Shown one piece after another: positions 11,819 to 24,150 of a DNA stretch of 64,000 nt; position 1 is the first letter of the stretch, and each line of letters begins with the position of its first letter. Location: assembly GCA_963930645.1 (NCBI GenBank), contig OZ005651.1, positions 128,505,731 to 128,569,730 of the forward strand, given 5' to 3'. Made by a program: the position numbers and the translations under genes. The notes below the pieces were generated by a model. That model ran no database searches. It was given only the letters and a program-made list of their open reading frames with translations, and was not told the origin of the DNA. This DNA comes from Salticus scenicus (lineage: Eukaryota > Arthropoda > Arachnida > Araneae > Salticidae).

Positions 11819-12164
11819 GCCCAGTGTACATATACTAAACATTGATATATAGTGTTGATGTAATATATATATAAACAATGTTGATATAAAATATTTTAAA
11901 ATAGGCTTAATTTATCAAAATTAACAAATTTTATTAATGTATCACTTAAAAAAGGAAAGAAAAAAAAAAGTTTATAAATTTTTAAAAGTTTAGTAAATGT
12001 TTTCGTTTAATAGATAAATTAGAATTCTAATGTACCAAAACTATCATGAAGTAAAAGGATACTAAAAGCAAAATAATCCTTTTAAGAAGCAATGAATGAA
12101 ACAATAAGGTTTATAGAAATTTTAAAAATGAAGTCAATTATACATTTCAATCAATGGTACTAAC

Positions 12165-12314
12165 CTTCCATGCACCACCCCAAATTCGTCTTACTAACTG
12201 TTCTGCATTTTCTGCTTCTTCAAGTACCTTTCTTACAATATGTTCTGCTTGTTCAGCAGCTCTTGCAGATAATGACATATCTAAACTGCTCAATTCATCA
12301 GAATCACTTTGTGC
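12165..12314 (-). CDS. AdipoR: AdipoR coding exon 4: helical segment before the conserved core
   Basis: This exon is exactly 150 nt (50 codons, phase 0 at both ends), with acceptor ttctttcag and donor AAG|GTTAGT. It begins AQSDSDELSSLDMSLSARAA and continues with a strongly helical, charged run (EQAEHIVRKVLEEAENAEQL), ending VRRIWGGAWK. Joined to exon 5 it reads GAWK-VCHFSSLPKWLQ, which matches the layout of arthropod AdipoR proteins: a cytosolic helix with alternating acidic and basic residues ending in a W-x-x-x-W-K-V motif. The N-terminal acidic and serine-rich part is the variable cytoplasmic tail. It lies 557 bp from exon 3, whereas the next intron is 9.4 kb. Confidence 0.9.
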
Positions 12315-12871
12315 CTGAAAGAAAATGATAATTTTTCTTTAAAAAAAATTAATCTACATACAGCTTCTTTTTTTTTTTTTTTTCATTTCTTGATTTAATA
12401 AAAATTATCTACTAAATATGTGCATACAGACACATATTTATTTATTTTAAAATCTGTTTATAAATTATATTCTAATGTTAGCTTCATCTAACGTAATAAG
12501 TTTCCAGAAATTTAATGTTGATAAATGAAATAATTACAAAATATTAATTTTATAGAGACAATTGAATAGCTTTCTACAATCAGAAAACGTCAAAGCAGTA
12601 GAAAGGATGCTGTAAGCAGTTGATAGGCACTTTATCATTGTTATTAATACACACTCACTAGCGATCTTTCTCAGCACTCAAAATAAAATTTTGCTCATCA
12701 TCTTTAGTATTGCAATATATTATAATTTCAAGAACTTAGAAATCCATATTTTTAACCGAACATAAATTTAATTATAGTATAAAAAACATAACACAAAATA
12801 AAATGATCACAAATAAAAGAAATTATATTTAAACAAAATGCAGCATATTTACAATGCAATTAAAAACATAC
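12315..12871 (-). other. AdipoR intron between exons 3 and 4 (557 bp)
   Basis: AT-rich, with a T18 tract at 12367-12384. No element is recognised. Confidence 0.7.
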
Positions 12872-13040
12872 TAGTGTTTGTACTAATGAGTCTTCCACAG
12901 TAAGCAGAGGAGAAGGAAATAATCTTTTCCGTAAAATAGCTTCCTCCTCAACCTCCATAAACTCAGAACTGTCAGAAAGGGATAATTCATCAAAAAGTTT
13001 TTCCTCAGTTGGTGGCACTATTACATCCAACAGATCTCTC
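12872..13040 (-). CDS. AdipoR: AdipoR coding exon 3: acidic/serine-rich cytoplasmic tail
   Basis: This 169-nt exon (1 + 56 codons) has acceptor ttcatcttag and donor CTA|GTATGT. The frame is fixed by exon 4, because it ends in phase 0 and exon 4 starts in phase 0. It encodes RDLLDVIVPPTEEKLFDELS followed by serine/acid-rich residues (DSSEFMEVEEE) and RKRLFPSPLLTVEDSLVQTL. The other two frames contain stops. There is no domain here beyond the divergent, probably disordered N-terminal cytoplasmic tail of AdipoR. Membership rests on phase, strand, splice sites and continuity with the recognisable exons 4 and 5, not on residue-level conservation. Confidence 0.8.
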
Positions 13041-15208
13041 CTAAGATGAAATATAGATTATATTAAAAATATTTAGTTATTGAAAATACATAAAATAAAA
13101 ACTTCAGCTAGCATTATTTTTTTTATTATTATTATTATGGGGAGCTGGGGATGGGGACAAGGCAAATGAAGATAGAATGTACATTATTTATATGAAACAA
13201 ACGGAAAAAAATGTAGTTTGTTATACTATTTTATGGAAGGCTATTTCTCTCAGACAAAATAGAACAAATGAAAACATTTTTTTTTTTTTTCTTTTGACAC
13301 CAAGATAAATAATTTATAACTGATTAGAAAAACTTATAGAATGTGATCTATATTTTTAAAATCGAAAATCAAATTCTATTTACGACAGAATTTTAATTTG
13401 AATATTTTTAATGAGTAATTTATTTCTTTTTTAAATTAGCTCTTGTTAAAAAAAATTTTTGTAATTAAAAAAAAAATATTGTGATGTTCCAGTATAACAT
13501 ATTTAGAAACAGAAATTAAAAGGTTACGTTGGCCGGATATAACGTCACAGTCACAACAAGGTAAAATATGTTATTAACTACAGTAGGAAAAATAGAAAGA
13601 AAGATAATTGAAAAGAAAAAGTGTGGTATCCAAATGGCTTATGTGTTTCATAGATTTCATTATTGCTTTGCTTGCAATGCATTTCAAATTTTAGGTAGAA
13701 AAAAATTTATTCTAAAAACAAGATGATTAAAAAAAAAAAAAAAAATTGTCATTTTGCAATAGAAATACAGCAGCATGTCTGAAGTGCAGTTTCCACTGAG
13801 GTTGGTTCGAACGGCACTATTGATGTAATCAAGCGGATCTTTTGATGTGGTCAAGCGGTTGGACCGGGTTCAACGAGGTTGCTTTGAAGGGGAAAGTTCC
13901 TGGTCCCAACCCCCTGCTGAGATAATTGAGGGGCCAGAGGCACATATCTTTGTCGATTTTGCATGCTTTCCTTTGAAGTAACTGCGCAATCTGATAAAAA
14001 AAAGGCTACAACTGATGACAAGACATTTGGCTCTTTGTGTCGGGAGTGTGATTAATGGTTTTTTGAACCTCGACCTTCCAACTGCAATGGAAACCAGCCT
14101 TGACAGCATCCAGTTAAAAAAAAAAAAAAAGAGAGAGAGAAGCTTTCTATCAAAAATAAATTCCGTTTAGGATAGAATTTTAATACACAAATTGTGCAAA
14201 AGGAAAAAAAAAATCAGATGATTTGGTTTCCAGAATCTCATACTGCAAAAGGTATGTGTGTAGATGTTAAGGTCAATTGAAGAAGAGAGGACATTTGAAC
14301 AAAACTCTTGTTTTTTTATTCAGGGTTCCTACACTATTTCAAGGAAAGAAAATCCTGACTTTTTTAGTGAAATTTCCTGATTTTTACGTTAAATTTTAAA
14401 GCAAACTGAAATACAATATAGACATGTATCATTTTGATAAATTATGCTGCTGATCAAATATCCCTGTTTTTCTGAAAAATAATAGAAGAAAACAATTTAA
14501 TTTTATATTTATTAAAATAAAAAATAAATACCAAAAGATTGTCCTATTTTGCCACGTTAACAAAATTTTAAATTTAGAATAACTTGCAAAATTTTCAAAT
14601 TCAAATATTCATAGACATTGATGTTCATGCCAGTATCATAAATAGTATTTTAAAAGCAGTTTGATATTTTTACAATGAAAATTTTCTTCACAAACTATGC
14701 ATGTTTAAGCAAAATTTCTCTCTATTCTTTCATGTTAAGAAAATTGTAAATTTTGAATAACTTAAAGTTTTTAAAATAGAATGTTTAAAGTAAATCATGT
14801 TTATACTAACAACCTAAATGATATTTTTAAAATTGGTCTGATATCTTTACAATAAAAATATTTTTAATGCACATTTAAGCAAAATTTTATCCTATTCTCC
14901 CACATTGAAAAAAGATTGTAAATTTTGAATAACTTAATTAAACTTGTCTGACCTCTTTACGATCATTTGTTCTTGAGATAATGTGTATACAGATTAACAT
15001 ACTAACAAGCTGAATAATCCACAAACGGACAACACATCAATTTTGTGATTTTTAGTATTGGTGTTAAGGTTAAAGTCAAATGACTACAGAAAGTCTGCCT
15101 GGATTGTTTGCCCTCTACAAGGGTCAGTGAATTTTGGATTCCTTACATTCCAAATTGTGTAAAATGGTAAAAAAAAAAAAAATAGCTGTAAAATTTTCAT
15201 GATTAGCT

Positions 15209-15742
15209 AAGTCTCCTAGTCCACCACACTTTAAAATGTAGAAAAAGAGGGGGAAAAAAGCTAAAAACTCCATAGAAATAGCACGGGAAGAATACCCCCC
15301 CAAAAAAAAAACTCACAATGTCAAGTGTGTTAAAAAAAAAAAAAAAAAAAAAAAAGAAGCTCACACCAGAAGTAATAAAAGGACAAAACTGACTAGAAAA
15401 AGACATCGAAGAGCGGGAACAGGCAGGCTGGGGCATTAAATGTAATGTCCAGGGTTAATACGACTCGCCTAGTATATGTCTCTGCGGTGGTGGAGGTGGG
15501 CGGGAACCACCGCACTTTAGAATGTAGAAACAGAGGGGAAAAAAGCTAAAAACCCATAGAAATAGCACGGGAAGAAAACCCCAAAAAAACTCACAATGTC
15601 AAGTGTGTTTAAAGAAAAAAAAAGAAGCTCACACCAGAAGTAATAAAAGGACAAAACTGACTAGAAAAAGACATCAAAGAGCAGGAACGGGCGGGCTGGG
15701 GTGTTAAATATAACGTCCAGGGTTAATACGACTCGCCTAGTC
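15209..15742 (+). repeat. Two-copy tandem duplication (about 290-bp unit)
   Basis: 15209-15473 and 15504-15742 are near-identical. Shared landmarks in order: CACACTTTAGAATGTAGAAA (one mismatch in copy 1), TAGCACGGGAAGAA, CTCACAATGTCAAGTGTGTT, AAGAAGCTCACACCAGAAGT, then AATACGACTCGCCTAGT. Divergence is mostly in homopolymer length. The open frame at 15203-15436 is a by-product. Confidence 0.85.
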
Positions 15743-16430
15743 CGTGCCCGAGGAACTAATAATATATAAAAAGTTGAAATTGTTTTTATAGAACGTTTTT
15801 TCCAAGTGCATGACTGTGATTAAATAAGAAAAGTTTATATGCAAAGGCATAAAAGGACGTATTAACATTTTAAAACATTTAAACAGGGTGTGAAAAAATC
15901 ATGATTTTTTAAAAAAAATCAAAAAAAATCAGATTTTTTTTATTAAAATCGGATTTTTTTGATTTAAATCAGATTTTTTTGTTTTATTTACATTATTCGA
16001 CTAAAAATAAATATTAAGAAATTAAGCATGAAAACTTTTTTTAAAATTTAAATGTGAATACATATAAGAAGCAATAAATATAAATAAACTAAATTAAAAA
16101 AACATATGAGGATATTAAAAAAAAAAAAAAAGTAATATTAGCCAACATAGGTACATTCTACCCCTCCCCACACCCCTTTCAAAACGAAAAATAGATAAAT
16201 AAATATAATATAGTATAATATAATAAAAATAAAATAAACAAATGATTAAGTGTAAATAGCTTAAAAGCATATAAGATAATAATTATTTCTTTTAATGTTT
16301 TTATTATTTTAATAAAATTAAACATAATTTATACGTCTCATTAATGTATTAAAACCAATGTAACATTTAAAATGAGATAAAAAATATAAAACTTTAAAAA
16401 TACATTTTAATTAAAAACATTAAAACACAA

Positions 16431-16470
16431 AACAGACGTTTCGGCTAAAACACTAGCCCTCCTCAGTGTC
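16431..16470 (-). ncRNA. Minimal hammerhead ribozyme motif (left arm, opposite strand)
   Basis: This is the mirror copy of the right-arm motif. On the minus strand it has GACA, CTGAGGAG, GGCTA-loop-TAGCC, GAAACGTC and TGTT. Stem I therefore ends in one G-U wobble instead of G-C; the catalytic core is otherwise identical. Confidence 0.5.
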
Positions 16471-16570
16471 AAACATACAAGCACAACATTTACAAAAATT
16501 CCAAATACATCACAGCAAGATTCTGAATCTTGGGTATTTGGGTATTTGTAAATGTTGTGCTTGTATGTTT

Positions 16571-16610
16571 GACACTGAGGAGGGCTAGTGTTTTAGCCGA
16601 AACGTCTGTC
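16571..16610 (+). ncRNA. Minimal type-I hammerhead ribozyme motif (right arm)
   Basis: In order: stem I strand GACA (16571-16574); core CTGAGGAG (16575-16582), in which CTGANGA is the invariant hammerhead box; stem II GGCTA/TAGCC (16583-16587 with 16594-16598) and a six-base loop; GAAA (16599-16602); a two-base-pair stem III AC/GT with no loop; cleavage-site C at 16606; then TGTC (16607-16610), which closes stem I. All conserved core positions are present. Hammerheads with 1-2-bp stem III are known from Penelope-like retroelements and retrozymes, where they act as dimers. Activity is not shown by sequence alone. Confidence 0.55.
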
Positions 16611-17771
16611 CTGTGTTTTAATGTTTTTAATTAAAATGTATTTTTAAAGTTTTAAAAGTTTTGTATTTTTTATCTCATTTTAAATGTTACATTGGTTTTT
16701 ATTATTATTGTCATTAAAATCTACATATTAAAACATCTTGAATATCACATTAACAAATTGTTTGAAGAGAAACTTTTTGGAGAATAATTTTTCAATTAAA
16801 GGAAATTCAATGTGTATATAATATTTATATGTATATATAATACACACATTAGTTTGTGCAATTTATTACCAATAAAATACATATAAATTCTAAGATTTTT
16901 TCAAAAGATTAAAGTTTTAAAAAATTAAGAAAACTGCAACAACTAGCCAGGCCATTACCATTTCATTTCTAATTTTATGAAAGCCTAAGTAAAAAAGGAA
17001 AAATTGCTTAAGAATGCCTTGGCCAGTTGAAAAACATAGTAATCAGAATTAGAAATAAGAAAAATTAAACATGAAGGACAGAGTGACAGACAAATCAAAT
17101 GCTTCAGTTCAGATCAGGGCCGTAGCGACCGCCCCCCGTACCCTCCGATCGGGGGGGGGGGGGGGGCTCTCAAAAGTAGGGGGCCTCACAATTGGATTAT
17201 TAAAGATTGAAGCAAATAGTAAATTTTTTTTTATTTTTGAAAAAAAAAAAAAAAAAAAAAAAAAAAAACGACATATGTTCGTTTAAATTTTCTTCAAATA
17301 TTTTTTTTTCAAGTTTTTAAAAAGCACCAAATCTTTTTCCTTGTACGGCAGAGAAAGTATTTTTTGGGTTGAATTTTTGAAATTGAGATTTTTATATTTA
17401 CACATTTGAAACCCAACTGATTCCGAAAAAACTTTTAGCGTTTGGTCTCCGTGTCTGTCTGTGTATCTGTTATCACCATAACCCAAGAACTATAAGTAGG
17501 AAGTTCAAACCCAGAATTATAAATCTGTTCATATGGAAATGCTACTTAAAACTTTTGGTTTAATTTAAACTACTAATTTGTCTACAGAAGCATTAAAGAG
17601 AATTCAAATGTCATCCGTGCATTAAATTAAAACACATAATATATAGAGAAAAATACTCAAACACTTTATTATAATTTTCTGTTTTGCTTGTTTAAGACTT
17701 CGCTTACTTTAATTTATTTATACAACTGTTTATTACCCAATGTTCGGAAATCGCGTGGACTCACTCCAGAT

Positions 17772-18599
<828 letters not shown>

Positions 18600-18719
18600 G
18601 GGAGGGGAGGGGTAACCACTTCTAATAAGTATTTTTCAAGTAACTATTGAGATTTCATATTTATTGTAATGATTCTAAAGCTCCCCATTAATAATTTAAT
18701 GGGAAAAATTACATATGCC

Positions 18720-18942
18720 TTAATTAACCATATTTGCCCACATCCTAATTAATATTCCATAGTGTTATTAGTACCGCCCTTTCTTTCACACCAGTAAATT
18801 TTTAGAGTTATATTCTTCAAATGCAATTACGATTAAATAAGAAGAAAAATACTTTCAAAAGATACTGGTGTGAAAAACAAGGCGGGACTAAGAATACTAC
18901 GGAATATTAATTAGTGTGTTGGCAAGTATAATTAACTCTAAG
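18720..18942. mobile_element. Palindromic MITE, class unassigned
   Basis: Left arm TTAATTAACCATATTTGCCC, CACATCCTAATTAATATTCC, TAGTACCGCC, TTTCACACCAGTA mirrors the right arm TACTGGTGTGAAAAACAAGG, CGGGACTAAGAATACTACGG, AATATTAATTAGTGTG, GGCAAGTATAATTAA with several mismatches. Arms are about 70 bp. Boundaries are approximate and no target duplication could be fixed. Confidence 0.65.
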
Positions 18943-19004
18943 GAGTGCAGTCTACAGCTAAGAACATAATAAGTCTTGATTAATCCGTTCAATGCACCCT
19001 TATT

Positions 19005-20125
19005 AGTTCCCCATCATACTATAGGTATGGGGAACTTAGGTAATCGTGAAAATTTTTGACCTCAGTTTTTTGACTTTTTTACACGTTTTCAGGTGTGAGG
19101 AATCCAAAAAGGAGAAAATTTGTATGGTGTCTGTCTGTAGGGTGTCTGTTAGTGTATTAGTCCGTTAGTTTGTTTGTTTACACAATATCTCACGAATAAA
19201 TGATCGCAGAGAGATCAGACCAGTTTTAAAATATTACTTTCGATACTGGCAAGAACCCTATTCATTTACGACATTCGAATTAAAAAACTTCGTAAGTTAT
19301 TAGAAATTTACGATTTTCTTAACACGGGAGAATAGGACAAAATTTTACTTAAACGTGCATTAAATGAAAACTTTTTACTCAAAAAATTTCCGATCAGTTT
19401 TAAAATATCAGTTTTGATGCCGGAATGAACATCAGTAACTATAAATATGCTACTTTGAAAATTTCGCAAGTTATTGGAAATTTACGAATTTCTTAACATG
19501 GCAGTATAGGGCAAAATTTCACATAAACGTCAATTTTGAGAGATATTTTCATCGTAAGGATGTCAGACCACTTTTGAAATATTATTTAGGATACTGACAT
19601 GAATACCATAGAGTATGAATTTTCTAATTTAAGAAATTTGTAAGTTATTTGGAATTTACGATCCTCTTAAAATGGCAGGGGAAAATAAAATTGAGCATAA
19701 ACGGCCATTTTCAGGATCATAAATATATCAGACAACTTCAAAATAACATTTATGATACTGCTATGAACATGGCTGATTACAAATATTCTAATAGGAAAAT
19801 TTCGTAAGCTATTCGTTATTTAAGATTTTATCAACATAACAAAATTGAAGATTTTCCATATAAATATGCATTTTGAGGATTGTTGCATTGGGAATAGTAG
19901 TGTGAAAACTAAACTACGAAATTTACCCTAATAAAATAAATTAATAGATTAGAATGAGATAAATATATCGAAGTGAATGGTGGATAGCCTATTAGGCGGG
20001 GATTTCATCCTGTCACTGTGTCAAGCGTTTTTTCAAATTCATTTCTCTTAACATGATAACTATGTTAAGAGAATGTCCTGTTCTAGCAATTTCTATATAT
20101 ATATATATATACATGATGGGGAACT
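19005..20125 (+). mobile_element. Element with about 174-bp internal tandem repeats
   Basis: Short inverted ends AGTTCCCCATCAT (19005) and ATGATGGGGAACT (20113). A leader with GGTAATCGTGAAAATTTTTG, then GGTGTCTGTCTGTAGGGTGT, is followed by about four diverged monomers (19190-19890). Phase landmarks TAAACG at 19351, 19525, 19699 and about 19870 give a 171-174-bp period. There is no long open frame. The leader resembles that of the element at about 45990. Confidence 0.5.
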
Positions 20126-22123
20126 GAGCAGAGTCCATCTATGCCAACTAGTTAATAATGTCAACAGTTTTTCATTCATTTTTTGTTTATAACGTGCAAG
20201 GTTTTAAAACAAAAGCAATATAACTTTCAAAAATTTGACACATTATATTAGACACAACACAGCATATTGCAATCAAAATATAAATATATCTGATGAAATA
20301 TAAGCATTTATATTAAATGATTTTTGACTGCGCATGTGAAAGTGCTAACTTATTTTCTTTTTCTTTTTGCATAATTTATTAGCCAAATGTATAGACAAAA
20401 CAAATATCTTTTAAAACCCAAAAATATATTGTCGATAGAAAAGTTTATTTTCATGTACTTTCAGAAAGGTGCAAAACGCTAATGGGTTTTACCCATATTT
20501 TTATTTTAAATCTATGAACAGTTGTGGATATAAATGAAGTCACACTGTGGTTTTCTCAAAAAATAGAAAACATTTAAAAACTATTGTATAACCAATTATG
20601 TTTTAGTAAAAATAATCTTTAGAATATAATGACAACTACAAACATCAAATTAATATTTAAATTAATAAACTTACGAAAAAAGTATGTTTATGGTAATATA
20701 ATATGGAATAAAATGTATCTTTCTGAATATTACTGACTATGCGTAAGATACTAAAGATTAATATATATATATCTTTTGTACAATATCTGAGTATTAATGG
20801 TATTTGCTTGTGGAATTTTTTATTTGTTTGTTTTTTCTTTTAATTATTATTGTTGTTATTATTATTATTTCAGTTATTCTATACATTTGGCTAATAAATT
20901 ATGTAATAGAAGCTTTGCTAGCATTTACGCATGCACAATTAAAAACTATTTGCTATAAATGCTCATAAGATATTTGAAATTTTTATGATCTGATTGCAGT
21001 ATGTTCTATAATGCAATATATCAAATTTTCTAACTGTGACATTGCTTTGGTTTTAAAACCCTGCATATCTATATACATAATAACAGAAAATGTGGGTGTG
21101 TGTCTTTGTGTATGTATATATCTGGCGCTTTTTAAGAAAACTGCTGATCGCAGGGCTACACAAATTTGCATGTAGGTTCGTACTGATCATTTTTTGACAT
21201 AAAAATAAATATATTTTCACACAAATTATGTATTTAAAAAAAAAAAAAAAAATCAAAAATTAAATTTGCATATGCATATGACAAAATGATGTTATTGTTA
21301 CTTTAAAATTAAATATACAATAATAAAATAATAATAATTCAGAACATTTTTTCCAAATTTTGTTTTATAATCTTTTTAATATAACCCAAGTCTAGATTTT
21401 GTATTGTTTTCTTTTTTTTTAAATAGTATATTTTTGGCACGGATAGTGTGCCTGCCATGAAAGCTAATTAAGCATCATATCAAAGATTTTTTCTTACATA
21501 TAACCCTGAACGAAATTTTAATTTTTACGTTGATGTATAGCGAAAATTTTTCGCCTAGAACCCTACTTTAGAGACAGCCATTTTAAGCCAAGTAGTGCAT
21601 CAAAAAATTTACATAAATTATAAAATATTGAAGAAAAAAAAAAAAAAAAATAGAAACAATGATCACATAAATAATCTATTTTGGTCTAAAATGGCGACAA
21701 AAATTGAAATATCGCCAAAGGCAACTATAATAAAGCTGTACCCTGTTCAGATCTACAAATTTATTTTTCTATATACCAGCCACTATTAACTAACTATAAA
21801 ATATTTAAAATGGAAAATATATATAATCACAAAAAATTAGTTGCCTCATGCGGTATATATAGCGCGTATAGTATATTGCAATATTATATTTGGCATGAAA
21901 TTGCTGTCATTTTATGGTCCACCAGGCTAATCTAATGAAATAAAATTAAAGTAAATATGTAAAGTGCATATAGTGTTGTTCATATGTAATTGGAATTAAA
22001 ATATAAAAGACTTCTTCAATTTGTTTGATACTGTCCGTTCCGAAACAGTCGAATAAATACCTAAATTGAAGCCCATGGATAAGGCATTATCGCAAGTAAT
22101 AGGAATACGTACCCGAGAATTTG

Positions 22124-22287
22124 CGGCTGAGGAAGTTGCTTCCGAAGGCAGCGGCGATCCAAAATGATCTTTTGAGTAATTTCAATCGATTTTCTTTTTA
22201 TTTTTTATTTATAAAGTGGTTTAAAAAGTGATCATGTTATTAATTTATTTAAATATAGTGACCATCGAAGCAGGCGAAGCCTGCTAG
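22124..22287 (+). mobile_element. Helitron-like 3' terminus
   Basis: The segment ends in a hairpin GCAGGC-GAA-GCCTGC (22270-22284) directly followed by CTAG|T, as in Helitron/Helentron 3' ends. A homologous terminal segment lies inverted at 36700-36866 (shared TTTATTTATAAAGTG, ATATAGTGA/ATATAATGA, and the GAAGCAGGC hairpin). The 5' end was not located. Confidence 0.45.
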
Positions 22288-22704
22288 TTACAGAGAAATA
22301 ATGTACTGAAAATTATCTACGTTATTAAAGAAACCTTTATATCTCCATTAATATAAGTGCAACTCTCAAACAAGTTGACATCTATAATTAGAAGAACGCC
22401 CATAATCATATACTATAGCTGCAACTCATTTCAAGCATTATTTTTTGCAATGTAATCCCAAAGATTATATATGTATATTTTATTAATTTATGACTAATCC
22501 CTTTTCAGCCTTCGAGGCAAAACTTTCGGTGCAATACATGTGTTCACATGTTTTTTTTTTTTTTTTTTTTTTTTACCCTTAAATTTTTAAGAGAATCCAT
22601 GAAGTATTCGAAGCATTAGATATTCGAAAAAAAAAAAAATCTATATACCTTAGTTACTGTCATCTGTCCTTAGATTTTGTGCACCAGTGTTTACTGATTA
22701 TATA

Positions 22705-23479
22705 CCGGGTGATCCAAAAGTCAGGACGAACTTTAAAAATGAATAATTCGAAAACGAATCAAGATACAAAGATACGGTTTGCACCAAACGGATGGAAAAG
22801 AAGCCGGGTTTTGTGTGGCAACGAAAAAAAAAAAAACAGTTCTGTTGGCGACCAACAGATGGCGCTGCCGGATTTCTGATGCAAGATTATGCAAAGCAAC
22901 AAACGATATAAAAAAGGAGCAACTGCAGCAGGTAATGGTAGTCGAAGCTTACATGCATCGAAATATCGCATTCTCAGTCGCTACTTTAATCATGCATGGC
23001 CTCCAAGATCTCCCGATCTGACACCCTGTGAATTTTGGCTGTGGGGATTCTTGAAGTCAAAAGTGTACCGCGACCAACCGGAATCACTAGCAGTACTGAA
23101 AGATGCCATCAGCCAAAATGTGTCTGCCATAACGCAAGAAATGCTACTAAATGCTGTGAACGGTGTAGTGAATAGTCTCACAGCTGTACTTCTGAATGAT
23201 GGACAGCACATTGAGCATTTACTGTAGTAGTACTAAATAACTGTAATTAAATTGACTTGTAAGTTGTCAACACTTTTTTCATCTGTAAACCATCTTTTGG
23301 TGAAATAAAACACTACAGCGCCATCTGTTGGTCGCCAACAGAACTATTTTTTTTTTTTTTTCGTTGCCACACAAAACCCGTTTTTTTTTCATCCGTTTGG
23401 TTCAAACCGTATCTTTGTATCTTGATTCGTTTTCAAATTATTCATTTTTAAAGTTTGTCCTGACTTTTGGATCACCCGG
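22705..23479 (+). mobile_element. Mariner-superfamily deletion derivative with about 160-bp TIRs
   Basis: The ends CCGGGTGATCCAAAAGTCAGGACRAACTTT are inverted over about 160 bp (22705-22866 and 23320-23479) and TA flanks both sides. The inner ends of the TIRs carry GGCGACCAACAGATGGCGCT. Between them lies the C-terminal third of a DDE transposase (next entry). Confidence 0.9.
22955..23227 (+). pseudogene. Mariner-like DDE transposase, C-terminal fragment
   Basis: The frame contains FNHAWPPRSPDLTPCEFWLW followed by GFLKSKVYRDQPES and then a helical tail to a stop at 23227. WPPRSPDLTPC(D/E)FxLWGxLK is the signature around the third catalytic acidic residue of Tc1/mariner (IS630-type) transposases; here that residue is Glu. 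The DNA-binding N-terminus and the first two catalytic aspartates are absent. The annotated frame can be extended to an ATG at 22889, but the residues before about 22955 do not look conserved, so the fragment is non-functional. Confidence 0.85.
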
Positions 23480-24099
23480 TACATAAGTATCAGGGTAATT
23501 GTATCGTTATAAAAGTAAAATCTGATATGGAAATTTCAATACAGTTTTTGTTCTAAAATAATAGGAGGGGGCCCCAGACGAATTTATGGGGGGAGCCCCA
23601 GAATACGTTCCTACGGCCCTGGTTCAGATGATACAATATTTATTATCCTTAAAAGAAAAAAAAAACACTTAGGGCAGAGAATTTAAGGCTTTGTATAAAA
23701 AAAAAAATTTTGGTGCAAATGAACGTAGTTAGCTTCAAAATAAGAATAGAAGACAAAAATAGAGTTGTAGAAAATTAAAAGAATCATTTTTAAAATTAAT
23801 AAACACATATTTTATTTATTTTTGGGGGGGTTTGGGTATTTGATGTAAATAACAAGTAAGTTCAAGTTTTCTTATGTTCTAAGACTATATAAAACTACAT
23901 ATTGACCCAAAATTGTAAAATTTTATTTTTGATTTAAATCAATGATTTTTTTAAAAAAATCAAAGTGATTTTAATCAAGCTGATTTAAATCGGCGTACCC
24001 TGCATTTAAATACCTTTAAAAATCCTTTTATTTGAGCATCCTTTAATCCTTTAAAAATCCTTTTATTTTTGTTTTGATGAAGACGATGGTCAACAGAGC

Positions 24100-24150
24100 G
24101 GCAAAACAAACATCTGAAGATGACCGCGAATTTGCGAGTCGAAATATATA
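24100..24150 (+). ncRNA. Degenerate hammerhead-like core in the second foldback
   Basis: CTGAAGA (fits CTGANGA) is followed by TGACCGC-GAATTT-GCGAGTC, which pairs as GAC..GTC and CGC..GCG with one bulged A, and then GAAA. One extra T between the box and stem II and a poor stem III/cleavage site weaken the case. It is listed because it lies in a foldback element, like the stronger motif at 16571. Confidence 0.25.

Larger units (their letters stand above)
2810..12164 (-). other. AdipoR intron between exons 4 and 5 (9.4 kb)
   Basis: The intron contains only repeats and AT-rich sequence: two related SINE copies, a (TA)n(CA)n microsatellite, a mariner-type element, a fragment of the CAGGGTTCGC family and nested hAT elements. 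Each is listed separately. Stretches 2815-4340, 6640-8490 and 11890-12160 show nothing else recognisable apart from homopolymer runs. Confidence 0.7.
16351..16700. repeat. Large near-perfect palindrome (about 150-bp arms)
   Basis: Left arm 16351-16496 and right arm about 16545-16700 are inverted copies. They differ only by a 10-nt insertion (TTTTAAAACT-like, right arm) and two adjacent mismatches (AA/GG next to CAGACG). A spacer of about 50 bp lies between. Each arm contains the hammerhead-like core described separately. Near-identity of the arms means a recent origin or maintained symmetry. Confidence 0.9.
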
